The translations under genes and the position numbers were made by a program. A DNA stretch of 64,000 nucleotides, taken from Pseudomonas sp. WS 5079. GTDB taxonomy: Bacteria; Pseudomonadota; Gammaproteobacteria; Pseudomonadales; Pseudomonadaceae. Within the stretch, counting starts at the first letter, position 1. Each line of letters begins with the position of its first letter. Of the stretch, positions 1 through 8,134 are shown one piece after another. The stretch lies in the NCBI RefSeq assembly GCF_012985465.1, contig NZ_JAAQWN010000001.1:1-64000 (forward strand), written 5' to 3'. The notes under the pieces are model-generated. The model saw nothing but the letters and a program-made list of their open reading frames with translations, searched no databases and was not told the origin of the DNA.

Positions 1-490
1 CTGCAGAAACGTAGCCAGTTTGCGTTTTTCGCTGGCAAGCCAGCTCCTACAAAAAGCCGGGGCTCATCTGACTCTGTAGGAGCCGGCTTGCCGGCGAAAA
101 TCGTCAACGATAATGCGGGCAACCTGCAGAAACGCAGCCAGTTTGCGTTTTTCGCTGGCAAGCCAGCTCCTACAAAAAGCCGGGGCTCATCTGACTCTGT
201 AGGAGCCGGCTTGCCGGCGAAAATCGTCAACGATAATGCGGGCAACCTGCCGAAACGCAGCCAGTCTGCGTTTTTCGCTGGCAAGCCAGCTCCTACAAAA
301 AGCCGGGGCTCATCTGACCTTGTAGGAGCCGGCTTGCCGGCGAAAATCGTCAACGATAATGCGGGCAACCTGCAGAAACGCAGCCAGTTTGCGTTTTTCG
401 CCGGCAAGCCAGCTCCTACAAAAAGCCGGGGCTCATCTGACCCTGTAGGAGCCGGCTTGCCGGCGAAAATCGTCAACGATGACGCCGGGT
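1..490. repeat. 123-bp REP-doublet tandem array
   Basis: A unit of exactly 123 bp repeats head to tail: the TGTAGGAGCCGGCTTGCCGG arm starts at 75, 198, 321 and 444, and position 1 is already inside a unit. Each unit holds one forward REP arm and, about 70 bp later, its inverted partner ending in AGCTCCTACA, so each can fold as a REP doublet (BIME). Copies differ by only a few bases, such as CTGCAG versus CTGCCG. The period is divisible by three, so a spurious open frame runs through it. The array ends 10 bp before the stop of the antiporter gene and may act as the operon's 3' boundary. It continues leftward out of the window. Confidence 0.95.
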
Positions 491-500
491 GTCAGGTCTC

Positions 501-1838
501 TTATTTCACCGCAGCTTGGCCCACCGGCACGCGACGCTCCTCGCTCGTCAGCAGGCGGATCAGGGGCGAGGCGATAAAGGTACTGATGATGGCCATGATC
601 ACCAGCATGGTGAAGTACTCCTTGGGCAACACGCCCAGGTCATAGCCCACGTTGAGCACCACCAGTTCCATCAGCGCCCGGGTGTTCATGCACACGCCGA
701 TCAGCGCGCTGTTGCGCGTTGTCTCGCCCAGCCAGCGGCTGGCGCCGTAGGCCCCGAAGAATTTACTGGCGAACGCCACCAGGCACACCAAAAAGCAATT
801 GAGCAGCGCCGTGTCGCCGTTGAGCGAGCCGATGTCGGTGCGCAGGCCGGTGTAGGCAAAGAACACCGGCAGGAAAAACGCATTGACCAGGCCGCTGACC
901 TTGGCATTCCACTGTGTGACAAAGGGTCGGTGGGTGTGCAAAGCGACGCCGATGATAAAGCCGCCAATAATCGAAAATACGCCGATCAGGTTGGTAATCA
1001 CCGCACTGCCAAACAGCACGATCAGCATCAGGGAAATACCCTGGGCCGACAGCGGTTTGCGCTCCAGGTCGCCGATGATCCAGCGCAGCACCAAGGGCCG
1101 CACCACCCACAGCACCAGCACGATAAACACGGCCAGCGCAAGGATCCTGCCCAGGGAGGCCCACACGCTGAAGTTGGACGCGATGATCGACGTCACCCCA
1201 CCGAGGATCAGCCAGCCGCACACATCATCGATGGCGGCCGCGCCAATCGTCAGGGTGGCCACGCGGGAGCGGGACAGCCCCAGTTCCATGAAGATCCGCC
1301 CGAGGATCGGCAGGGCGGTGATCGACAGCGCCGTGGCAAAAAACAGCTGGAAGGCCAGCAGCGGGGGCTTGTCGCCGACGATCTGTTGCCAGAAATACTC
1401 GGCCACCAGGAAGCCACTGGCAAACGGCACCAGCAGCCCACCCAGGCTGATCGCCATGATCGAGCGTTTACGCCCCTTGAGGTGGGCGCCGAATTCAAAT
1501 TCCAGGCCCACCTGGAACATCAACAGAATCAGGCCGACCTGGGCCGTGGCGACAAAGGCGGTGGAGGTTTGCGGCACAAAGATACTGCTGAGCAGCTCCG
1601 GGAAAAAATAGCCCAGCAGGCTCGGGCCCAGGACCAGCCCGGCGAGAATTTCCCCGGCCACCGGGGTTTGCCCCAGGCAGCGGGTGCTGAGCCAGGAAAT
1701 CAGGCGGCTGGCGCTGAAAATCACGATCAGTTGGATCAGGAACAACAGGGTCAAATGCTCGGCCTGGGAACCCACGGCCGATTGCCCGCCCGCAGGCGCA
1801 GGGGCTTGTAGCGTGATAGCGCTGGTGTTGGTTTGCAT
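501..1838 (-). CDS. CPA2-family cation/proton antiporter
   Basis: A 445-residue polytopic membrane protein of the monovalent cation:proton antiporter-2 family, the membrane part of KefB-type carriers. After a short cytosolic N-terminus come about twelve hydrophobic segments, with the family signature TPVAGEILAGLVLGPSLLG near residues 58-76 and a downstream GLILLMFQVGLE helix. There is no C-terminal RCK/TrkA-N nucleotide-binding domain, so it is a short form. The ATG at 1838 has AGGAC about seven bases upstream. It lies 24 bp after the amidase gene and is the last gene of the nine-gene operon, where it could counter proton or cation stress or, less likely, help export the product. The substrate cannot be read from sequence. 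Confidence 0.85.
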   Translation of the reverse strand: MQTNTSAITLQAPAPAGGQSAVGSQAEHLTLLFLIQLIVIFSASRLISWLSTRCLGQTPVAGEILAGLVLGPSLLGYFFPELLSSIFVPQTSTAFVATAQVGLILLMFQVGLEFEFGAHLKGRKRSIMAISLGGLLVPFASGFLVAEYFWQQIVGDKPPLLAFQLFFATALSITALPILGRIFMELGLSRSRVATLTIGAAAIDDVCGWLILGGVTSIIASNFSVWASLGRILALAVFIVLVLWVVRPLVLRWIIGDLERKPLSAQGISLMLIVLFGSAVITNLIGVFSIIGGFIIGVALHTHRPFVTQWNAKVSGLVNAFFLPVFFAYTGLRTDIGSLNGDTALLNCFLVCLVAFASKFFGAYGASRWLGETTRNSALIGVCMNTRALMELVVLNVGYDLGVLPKEYFTMLVIMAIISTFIASPLIRLLTSEERRVPVGQAAVK

Positions 1839-1862
1839 GGGGATGTCCTAGTACTTGAGGTG

Positions 1863-3344
1863 TCAGAGCGGGGGCTTGCGCCAGCCGCCGAATTCCATTT
1901 CCAGAAAGCGCGCGGCTTCCAGTAACAACGCGTCCTGTCCCAGCCCGGCGACCAGTTGCACGGCCACCGGGCAGCCCTCGTCGAGGCGCCCCATGGGCAC
2001 GCAAAGGGCCGGGAAACCGAGCACATTGAACAGCGCGCAATAGCCAATATCGAACGGGCGCTTCAGGGCACTGCCATGCGCCGGTGCCACGGTCGGCGTG
2101 GCGGGCAGCACCAGCATGCTCTGGCCGTCGAACAGCCCGGCCAGGGCCTGCTGCAAATGATCGCGCTGCTTGAGGAACCGCGAGAGCCCGGGGTTGCCTA
2201 GCCGATCGCCGCAACTGTCCATCAGGCTGGCGAGCAGTGGCCCCCGGGAAAACTGCGGCTTGCCGGCGAGGGCGGCATACAACGCCCGTGGATAATTCAG
2301 TGGCTGCCCATCCCCGAGGTAGTCGGCCAGGTGGATGCGGGTCTCGCACTTGAGTACGGCCAGCCAGATAAAAAAGGCGTTGGCAAAACACCCCTCATTC
2401 CAGGCTTGCACATCCACGCCCTGGTCTGCATAGCGCTGGCCGGTCTCGATCACCGCCGCCGTCACGGCGGGCGAGAGTGGCGTACCCCACTTCAGAGGGT
2501 CCGGCAGGCACACGAACACGCGCTTGAGCGTTGTCGCCCGGGCCGGTTGTTGATAGTCCGAGTGGATATTGCGGTCGATCCCGTCGCTGCCCGCGATGAC
2601 TTCCAGCACGGCGCCCAGGTCCTCTGCGTAGCGGCACAACGGGCCGGCCGCAAAGTGGCTGGCAACGGCCTGGGACACCGGCAGCGACACGCGGTGTTCG
2701 TCCAGCGGCAGATGCCCGCTCAGCGGCACCAGCCCCCGCGATGGCTTCAAGCCAAAGATCCCATTGAACGCCGCCGGGATCCGGATCGAGCCGCCACCGT
2801 CGGTGCCCAGGGCAAAGGGCACGCATCCGCTGGCCACCAGCACCGAGTCGCCGCCGCTGCTGCCACCGGCGGTGCGCGAGGTGTCGTAGGGGTTGAGTGT
2901 GCGGCCATATACCAGGTTGTCCGTCTCGGGCCACAGGGCCATTTCGGCCTGATTGCCCAGGGCCAGGGGGATGGCGCCGGCGGCCATCAGCCGTGCGGCC
3001 ACCGTGGCGGTGCTGTGGGCGCGGGTGTTGCGGCGCAGGCGTGAGCCGCAGGTCTTGGGCTGCCCCGCAAGGCCCAGGCCCTCCTTCATGGAGAAGGGCA
3101 CGCCATGCAAGCGTCCCAGCGGCCGCCCCTCAAGCACATCATTTTCGGCCCGGCGAGCGGCGTCGCGGGCCGCCGCGAACAGGTCGACCGCCATCGCATT
3201 GCACAGTGGCTGGACCTGCTCCAGGCGCGCAATGCATTGCTCGATCAGCTCCACGGGGGAAATCTGTTTGCCGCGGATCAACCCCGCCAGTTGCACGGCA
3301 CTCAGTTCCAACAGGTCTGCCCCAACCTGCGCCATGCCGTTCAT
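1863..3344 (-). CDS. Amidase-signature family hydrolase
   Basis: A 493-residue serine amidase of the GatA/FAAH superfamily, which hydrolyses or transfers at amide bonds through a Lys-Ser-Ser triad. Visible residues are Lys87 in SMKEG, Ser162 in GGSSGGD and the probable nucleophile Ser186 in TDGGGSIRIPA. The open frame extends further upstream, but the ATG at 3344 overlaps the halogenase-like stop as ATGA and begins the family homology, so I start here; ATG 3335 is an alternative. The overlap implies translational coupling. With an N-acyltransferase in the same operon it may remove an acyl or amide group late in the pathway, but that is inference. It is not gatA, since gatB and gatC are absent. 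Confidence 0.85.
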   Translation of the reverse strand: MNGMAQVGADLLELSAVQLAGLIRGKQISPVELIEQCIARLEQVQPLCNAMAVDLFAAARDAARRAENDVLEGRPLGRLHGVPFSMKEGLGLAGQPKTCGSRLRRNTRAHSTATVAARLMAAGAIPLALGNQAEMALWPETDNLVYGRTLNPYDTSRTAGGSSGGDSVLVASGCVPFALGTDGGGSIRIPAAFNGIFGLKPSRGLVPLSGHLPLDEHRVSLPVSQAVASHFAAGPLCRYAEDLGAVLEVIAGSDGIDRNIHSDYQQPARATTLKRVFVCLPDPLKWGTPLSPAVTAAVIETGQRYADQGVDVQAWNEGCFANAFFIWLAVLKCETRIHLADYLGDGQPLNYPRALYAALAGKPQFSRGPLLASLMDSCGDRLGNPGLSRFLKQRDHLQQALAGLFDGQSMLVLPATPTVAPAHGSALKRPFDIGYCALFNVLGFPALCVPMGRLDEGCPVAVQLVAGLGQDALLLEAARFLEMEFGGWRKPPL

Positions 3345-5011
3345 CCGCGACGTACCAGGTCGAGGAAGCCACCTTCCTTGCCAAACGGCGACTTGAGCAG
3401 CTCCGGCGACTCGCCATATTTGTAGAACAGCGAAGGCCGCAGGCGCAGGACCGCCGCCCGTGCCAGGTCCTGCACGGCGCCACAGCCATGGCGCAGTAGC
3501 AACGTGAGGTGACGTGCCGACAGCGACCACTTGACCATTTTCATCAGCCGCACCCGCAGCAGTGCCGAGCGCAGGTAATAGTTGGATGCGTAGATCGGCC
3601 GTGCGCGGTTTTCGGCCTTGTACAGGTCGAAGTTGATGGTGCGCGAGTAAAGGTTGGGCATCATCGTCGGGCTCAAGCCCGGGTTGGAGCGGCGGATCTC
3701 TTGCAGCAGGCAGGCAAACGGCAGCGGCGAGGGTTGCATCTCGCGGGTATAGCGCGGCAGCAGGTCGGCGAACTGCTGGGCCTGGTGACCATCGAGAAAG
3801 TCCCCGGTCATGTACATCGGCAGCACCACATGGAAGTACGCCATGTTGGCGAACAGCAGGGTCCAGCCCATCATGAACGGGTCGTCCATCACCTCGTACC
3901 ACTTGCTCCAGGTGTCCTGCAGGGCCAGTTGCGCCTGGATATGCGATTCCAGGCAGTTGACGTAGGCGGGCGTGAGGCTGCCATGGATGTCCTTCTCGAT
4001 CATCGCCGCCACCTGCGGGATCTGCTGCGCCACATAGGCCAGCCCGGCGCTGTTGGCCGGGTCGAAGGTAAAGGCCGCGTCACCCAGCAGGAACCAGCCT
4101 TCGGTCGAGTAGTACTGCCGCGCCTCGTACATGTAGTTGTGCATGGCCTGGGTATCGACCAACTGGCCCGACTCGATCAGCTCGGTGATGACCGGGTGGT
4201 CGGCCATGACCTTGTTTTTGAAGGCCTCCAGGGTGCTGATTTTTTCCTCGATCATGTCTGGGCGGTAGGTGATACCGATGCTGATCATCTCGTTGCCATC
4301 ATCGCTGCGCATCGGGATCATCCAGATCCAGTAGCCCTTGCCGTAGAAATGGTGAGTCACGTAGTACGGGTCGTAACAGTGATGCTTGTCCTTGTGCGCG
4401 GTGATGCTGGACAAGATGCTGCGGTCGAAGTCCTTGAGCCTGAGCCAGAAGGTACTGCGCTGGTAGGTCGCCTCTTTGTGCAGCTTGAGCTTTTTTGCCA
4501 TGAAGCGATTGCGGCCTGTGGCGTCCACCACCCAGTCGGCGGTCAGTTGCTGTTGCTCGTCGGCGGCGCTGCGCAGGGTCAGTAGATGGGTGGCGTGCTC
4601 GCCGGCGTTGAGGTCGACGGCGGTGACGTCGGCCTCGATCATGTCTACTTGATGCTCGCCGACGATCTGGCGCAGGTCCTTGTCGAAACTGAAGCGGTTG
4701 AGGTTGTAGGCCGGCATGCGGATCACGCCGGGTGCCTCGTGGACCACGTAGTTGCGGCACTCGGGGTTGTTGCGCAGCTTCAGGTAATAGGTCAGGCCGT
4801 ACTTGTGGTAGTGCTTTTCTTCCAGCAGGCGCCCCAGCCCCAGGCCCTTGAAGAAGTGGGTGGTCAACTCGACCGTGGACTCGCCGACGATCGGGCGCTT
4901 GCGGTCCGGGCGCCCGATCAGGATGACTTCGACACCCGGTAGCCTTTTCTTGAAGTACAGCGCGGCCAGGTGACCGGCGACGCCGGCCCCCATGATTGCG
5001 ATTCGTTTCAT
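3341..5011 (-). CDS. FAD-dependent halogenase-like oxidoreductase
   Basis: A 556-residue flavoprotein of the tryptophan-halogenase superfamily, which uses FADH2, O2 and halide to chlorinate aromatic rings. It begins with the dinucleotide fold GAGVAG (residues 8-13), then GEST at 43-46, a lysine in HKYGL (Lys70) where phenolic halogenases keep their catalytic lysine, and the halogenase hallmark WIWMIP at 228-233. A second FAD motif, LLGDAAFTFDP, lies at 308-318. The C-terminal 180 residues are helical. It sits between the peroxiredoxin and amidase genes and overlaps the amidase start by four bases. A flavin reductase is needed and none is in the window. It might instead be a hydroxylase, since some superfamily members with this motif do not halogenate. 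Confidence 0.75.
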   Translation of the reverse strand: MKRIAIMGAGVAGHLAALYFKKRLPGVEVILIGRPDRKRPIVGESTVELTTHFFKGLGLGRLLEEKHYHKYGLTYYLKLRNNPECRNYVVHEAPGVIRMPAYNLNRFSFDKDLRQIVGEHQVDMIEADVTAVDLNAGEHATHLLTLRSAADEQQQLTADWVVDATGRNRFMAKKLKLHKEATYQRSTFWLRLKDFDRSILSSITAHKDKHHCYDPYYVTHHFYGKGYWIWMIPMRSDDGNEMISIGITYRPDMIEEKISTLEAFKNKVMADHPVITELIESGQLVDTQAMHNYMYEARQYYSTEGWFLLGDAAFTFDPANSAGLAYVAQQIPQVAAMIEKDIHGSLTPAYVNCLESHIQAQLALQDTWSKWYEVMDDPFMMGWTLLFANMAYFHVVLPMYMTGDFLDGHQAQQFADLLPRYTREMQPSPLPFACLLQEIRRSNPGLSPTMMPNLYSRTINFDLYKAENRARPIYASNYYLRSALLRVRLMKMVKWSLSARHLTLLLRHGCGAVQDLARAAVLRLRPSLFYKYGESPELLKSPFGKEGGFLDLVRRG

Positions 5012-5074
5012 GTCGTCAGTCCCTGAACAAGTGGGATCGCCGAAGGCGTGGGTGCCTTCGGCGAGCGTTGCCGG

Positions 5075-5716
5075 TTATGCGCGGCTGGCGGCCGTGATCA
5101 ATACCTGTGGCTCTACCCGTTGCGAGTAGTCCACGTTGACGAAGGCGGCGCGGATCAGCCCGTCCTGGCCGATCACAAAGGCGCTGGCCATCGGCAGGGT
5201 CAGGGCGTCGGAGCCGTTGAACAGCTTGAGGTCGGCGCCCAGGGAGCGGTAGACCTCATCCAGCTCGTCTTCGAGCTTGAACACGATGCCGTACTGGCGC
5301 GCCAACTGGTTGTCGGCATCGCTGAGCAACAGGTAGTCGAGGCCGAGGGCTTCACGGGTCTTGCGCGAGAACTGCGGGGTCTGCGCCGACACCGCCACCA
5401 GGGTGGCGCCCGAGGCCGCCAGGTCCGCGACCATTTGCTGGTAGGCCGTCAACGCCTGCCCGCAGAAGGGGCACCACAGGCCTCGGTAGAACACCAGCAC
5501 CAGCGGGCCTTTTTTCAGCAGTTGATTGAGGTCCACATCCTGCTCATCAGCATCCTTGAGCACCGCCAGGGGCGCCTTGTCGTTGGCCTTCAGGGCCTTG
5601 TCGTCCAGATGGCTGTCGAGCAGCGTCTGCAGCGATGCCTGGAACTTGTGCAGGACCTCGGCAGGCAGCTGGGCCATCTGGTCCTTGACGGTTTGTAGCT
5701 TTTCCTTGAGCGACAT
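5075..5716 (-). CDS. Peroxiredoxin-like (AhpC/TSA) protein
   Basis: A 213-residue thioredoxin-fold protein of the AhpC/TSA redoxin group with the active-site motif WCPFC (Cys82, Cys85). The CXXC spacing is that of the peroxiredoxin-like, bacterioferritin-comigratory-type branch rather than classical AhpC. The first 60 residues are helical. A GTG and more upstream codons are open, but ATG 5716 is preceded by AGGAGT, which fixes the start. It lies 19 bp after the HEAT-repeat gene and 63 bp before the halogenase-like gene. Flavin oxidases and uncoupled halogenases release hydrogen peroxide, so a dedicated thiol peroxidase in the operon makes sense, although its reductant and substrate are unknown. 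Confidence 0.8.
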   Translation of the reverse strand: MSLKEKLQTVKDQMAQLPAEVLHKFQASLQTLLDSHLDDKALKANDKAPLAVLKDADEQDVDLNQLLKKGPLVLVFYRGLWCPFCGQALTAYQQMVADLAASGATLVAVSAQTPQFSRKTREALGLDYLLLSDADNQLARQYGIVFKLEDELDEVYRSLGADLKLFNGSDALTLPMASAFVIGQDGLIRAAFVNVDYSQRVEPQVLITAASRA

Positions 5717-5735
5717 GGGTGACTCCTGTTCACGG

Positions 5736-6500
5736 CTATTGAGAGAGGCTGCGGGTAGCCCGGGTAAAAATCCTGCTGGCGGCTTTGCCGCTGGGTGGGT
5801 AGCGCTCGAACAAATCCCGCACCCAGTCCGGGCGGGTCTTGCTGGCGTCGTTGATCCAGTTGGCCACCGAGTCCTGGGCGTATTTGTCGGTTTCATCGAG
5901 CATGGCAATCAGCAGTGGCTCGGCGATTTGCGGCTCGCTCTTGAGTTGGGCGATGTGTTCGCACCAAACCCCGCGCGGGCGCAGGATTTCCACGCAGAAA
6001 CGGCGGATCAGCGGGTCGTCGCTGCGGGCATGGCCGCGTAGTAGCACCAGCGCCGCCGCCAGGTCCTGGGCCAGCAGCGGTCGCAAGGCAATCCAGGCCC
6101 ATTCGCGCACCCCAAAGTGCGGGTCGGTGGCGAACTGGAACTGGCTCAGCAAGGCCTGTTCCAGCTCGCTGTGGCGTTCGCAATAAGCGTTGGCGAAGGC
6201 CGCCCAACTGCGCACGGTGTCCGAAGGATGCTCCAGCAGCAGGCGCCAGGTCTGCTCGCGCAAGGGCAGGGCGGTGCTTTCCAGCCACTGCCCCAGCGCC
6301 AGGCCCAGGCCGGCGACTTTCTTGGAAATGCCCAGCGCCTGGCTGGCCTGGGCTGCGCCGAGCAGTGTTTGGGCCAGGGTAGGCTCCAACTGCGGGGCAA
6401 TGGCGCGCGCCAGCGCCACCTGGTCAACGGCCAGGCATTCGCCCAGGTTGCGCGTGGCCAGGCGGCCCTGGTCAATCAGGTCTTTGCGTTCTTCACTCAT
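5736..6500 (-). CDS. AlkC-like HEAT-repeat protein
   Basis: A 254-residue, all-helical HEAT-repeat protein. Two stretches resemble the AlkC/AlkD DNA-alkylation repair family: RRFCVEILRPRGVW at 166-179 and YAQDSVANWINDASK at 207-221, matching the family's pattern of an Arg-Arg helix with RPR..W followed by a SVANxLND(I)SK helix. That family removes alkylated bases from DNA, and AlkD-type members such as YtkR2 occur in clusters for DNA-alkylating natural products as self-resistance. It overlaps the oxidase stop as ATGA at 6497-6500, so it is translated with the pathway genes. Whether it has glycosylase activity is unknown, and the match is by motif only. Confidence 0.7.
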   Translation of the reverse strand: MSEERKDLIDQGRLATRNLGECLAVDQVALARAIAPQLEPTLAQTLLGAAQASQALGISKKVAGLGLALGQWLESTALPLREQTWRLLLEHPSDTVRSWAAFANAYCERHSELEQALLSQFQFATDPHFGVREWAWIALRPLLAQDLAAALVLLRGHARSDDPLIRRFCVEILRPRGVWCEHIAQLKSEPQIAEPLLIAMLDETDKYAQDSVANWINDASKTRPDWVRDLFERYPPSGKAASRIFTRATRSLSQ

Positions 6501-8134
6501 ATCGATACCACCGACGCGGTCGTGGGCTGTTCAGGTGTTGGGCTGGCGGCGCAATAGCGCCCCGGGGAAAGCAGGTTGTCGGGATCCAGTGCCGCCTTGA
6601 TCCGCGCCCCAAGTTGCCAGGCGGGCCCCTGGGAGTCAGTCAACAGGTGCATGAAGCTGGCGGGCACGCGATACGGCAACACACCCAGCGCCTTGCCTTC
6701 GGCAAACAGCTGGCGATAGCACTCGTGGGCACGGGCCGAGGCCTGGGCGTGCGTGCGGTCGAACAGCAGCGGCACGGTGCAGTCAATGGCACGGCTCGAC
6801 AGGCTGGTCAGCGTCACCGGGCAAGGCATTTGCTGTTGGCGGCACCGACGCTGCAGGGTGCGCACAAAGTCGGCGACTTCCTGGGTCTTGAGCGGCAGGA
6901 TCGGCGCGTACCAGATCAGCCCGCAGTTATCCCGTGCCGGGTTCAGCGGCGCATCCGGCAGCGGCTTGGCGCCGGCGGTGTAGGCCAGCGGCAAGGCCAC
7001 TTCGCTGGGCTGGCCTTCCATCAGGTCGATGCCTTGCAGCATTTTGCCCAGGGTCAGTTGCCAGCGCCGGGACCAGCCACCGGGCAGATACCCCAGCAGG
7101 CGCCGTGCCGCAGTCAATTGGCCCCGGGTCTTGAACAGCGATTTGCTGGCGAAGGGCTCAAGCTCAATGCTGATCATGCGTTTGAGCGAGGCGTGCTGCG
7201 CCTTCTGGCAATAGATCGAACCCACGCCCATCCATGCGGGCAGGCCCAGGGCATCGGCGGCGGCCCGTTGCTGTTCTTCGCTCATGCCCACCACCTGGGT
7301 GTCTTCACTGGCCATGGTCAGCAGCCGCGTACGGTTCATCAGGTTGATGCCGCCGATCTGCCCGGGGGCCAGGTCAAGCATGCGCTTGATACCCGCCAGG
7401 GCTGCTTCCAACCCTTGTTCTTCATCCACCCAGAAGTAAAACGGCTGGATAACCTCGGGCTTGCGCACCAGGGCAATCGACATTTGCGTCACCACGCCCA
7501 GCCCGCTCTGGCTGAACAGGCCGTCGAGGTACGGCCCCACACCCCATTTGAAACAGGGCGCGCTGCCTCCCAGGGCCATGGGCGAGCGGTACAAGGTTCC
7601 GTCTGCCAGCACCGCTTCAAGGCCCAGTACCGCCTGGAAATGGTCGGTATGGGGGGTGATGCCGAAGCCACGCTCAAGGGCATTGCCGAGCACGCTGCAG
7701 GTCGGGCCGGCGCCGGTGACTGGCGTCATCCAGGGCAGGTTGTGCTCCTGCAGGTAGCGAGCGAGGTCGCCCTGGGTCACCCCAGGCTCCAGGGTCACCA
7801 CCGACAGCGCCTCATCGAACGCCAGAATCCGGTTCATTGCGCTCAAGTCCATCAGCACGCAGCGGGCGTCGGTGGTCGAAGCGGTGCCGTAGCCCCAGTT
7901 GTGCCCGGTGCTGATCGGGTGCACGGCAACTCCATAGCGCCGGGCGATCGCCATGCACGCCGAAACTTGCTCGGTGCAGCGTGGCGCAATCACCACCCTG
8001 GCATACGCGGCGGAGCACATGGTGTCTTGCTGGAAGCGCTCGATGCTTGCCGCGTCGACGCGCACCCCCGCGTCACCGAGCACCTCGCGCCACTGCTGCT
8101 GGGCGAGCGTCAGGTGGGCGGATTCAAAAGGCAC
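6497..8134 (-). CDS. PCMH/vanillyl-alcohol-oxidase-type FAD oxidase
   Basis: A 545-residue flavoprotein of the p-cresol methylhydroxylase/vanillyl-alcohol oxidase family. The FAD-binding domain has PISTGHNWGYG at 73-83 and VLGNALERGFGITPHTDHF at 148-166, both close to the PCMH and VAO signatures, and the C-terminus carries ALDPDNLLSPG. Such enzymes oxidise the benzylic carbon of para-substituted phenols through a p-quinone methide. By eye, the position of the covalent histidine of VAO is a leucine here, in CGLIWYAPI, so FAD may be held without that link. The start is GTG at 8134, overlapping the methyltransferase stop by 11 bases. No cytochrome subunit follows, suggesting an O2-using oxidase. 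Confidence 0.8.
   Translation of the reverse strand: MPFESAHLTLAQQQWREVLGDAGVRVDAASIERFQQDTMCSAAYARVVIAPRCTEQVSACMAIARRYGVAVHPISTGHNWGYGTASTTDARCVLMDLSAMNRILAFDEALSVVTLEPGVTQGDLARYLQEHNLPWMTPVTGAGPTCSVLGNALERGFGITPHTDHFQAVLGLEAVLADGTLYRSPMALGGSAPCFKWGVGPYLDGLFSQSGLGVVTQMSIALVRKPEVIQPFYFWVDEEQGLEAALAGIKRMLDLAPGQIGGINLMNRTRLLTMASEDTQVVGMSEEQQRAAADALGLPAWMGVGSIYCQKAQHASLKRMISIELEPFASKSLFKTRGQLTAARRLLGYLPGGWSRRWQLTLGKMLQGIDLMEGQPSEVALPLAYTAGAKPLPDAPLNPARDNCGLIWYAPILPLKTQEVADFVRTLQRRCRQQQMPCPVTLTSLSSRAIDCTVPLLFDRTHAQASARAHECYRQLFAEGKALGVLPYRVPASFMHLLTDSQGPAWQLGARIKAALDPDNLLSPGRYCAASPTPEQPTTASVVSI

Noticed and set aside
1..490. CRISPR array
   Set aside because: Unit length is 123 bp with no variable spacers; the repeats are inverted REP arms. 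The same holds for the array at 14446-15340.
88..645. A 185-codon open frame through the first repeat array
   Set aside because: It exists only because the 123-bp unit is a multiple of three; the protein is the repeat translated and runs into antisense of the antiporter.
489..1811. A 440-codon frame opposite the antiporter gene
   Set aside because: The product is His/Gln/Gly-rich and without domain; it is an antisense shadow.
3345..3902. N-terminal extension of the amidase
   Set aside because: It reads antisense-like sequence in the halogenase gene; the ATGA overlap and family homology put the start at 3344.
5075..5716. Assignment as a second ahpC
   Set aside because: The CXXC at WCPFC and lack of the VCP resolving cysteine near the C-terminus differ from AhpC, which is present at 43172.
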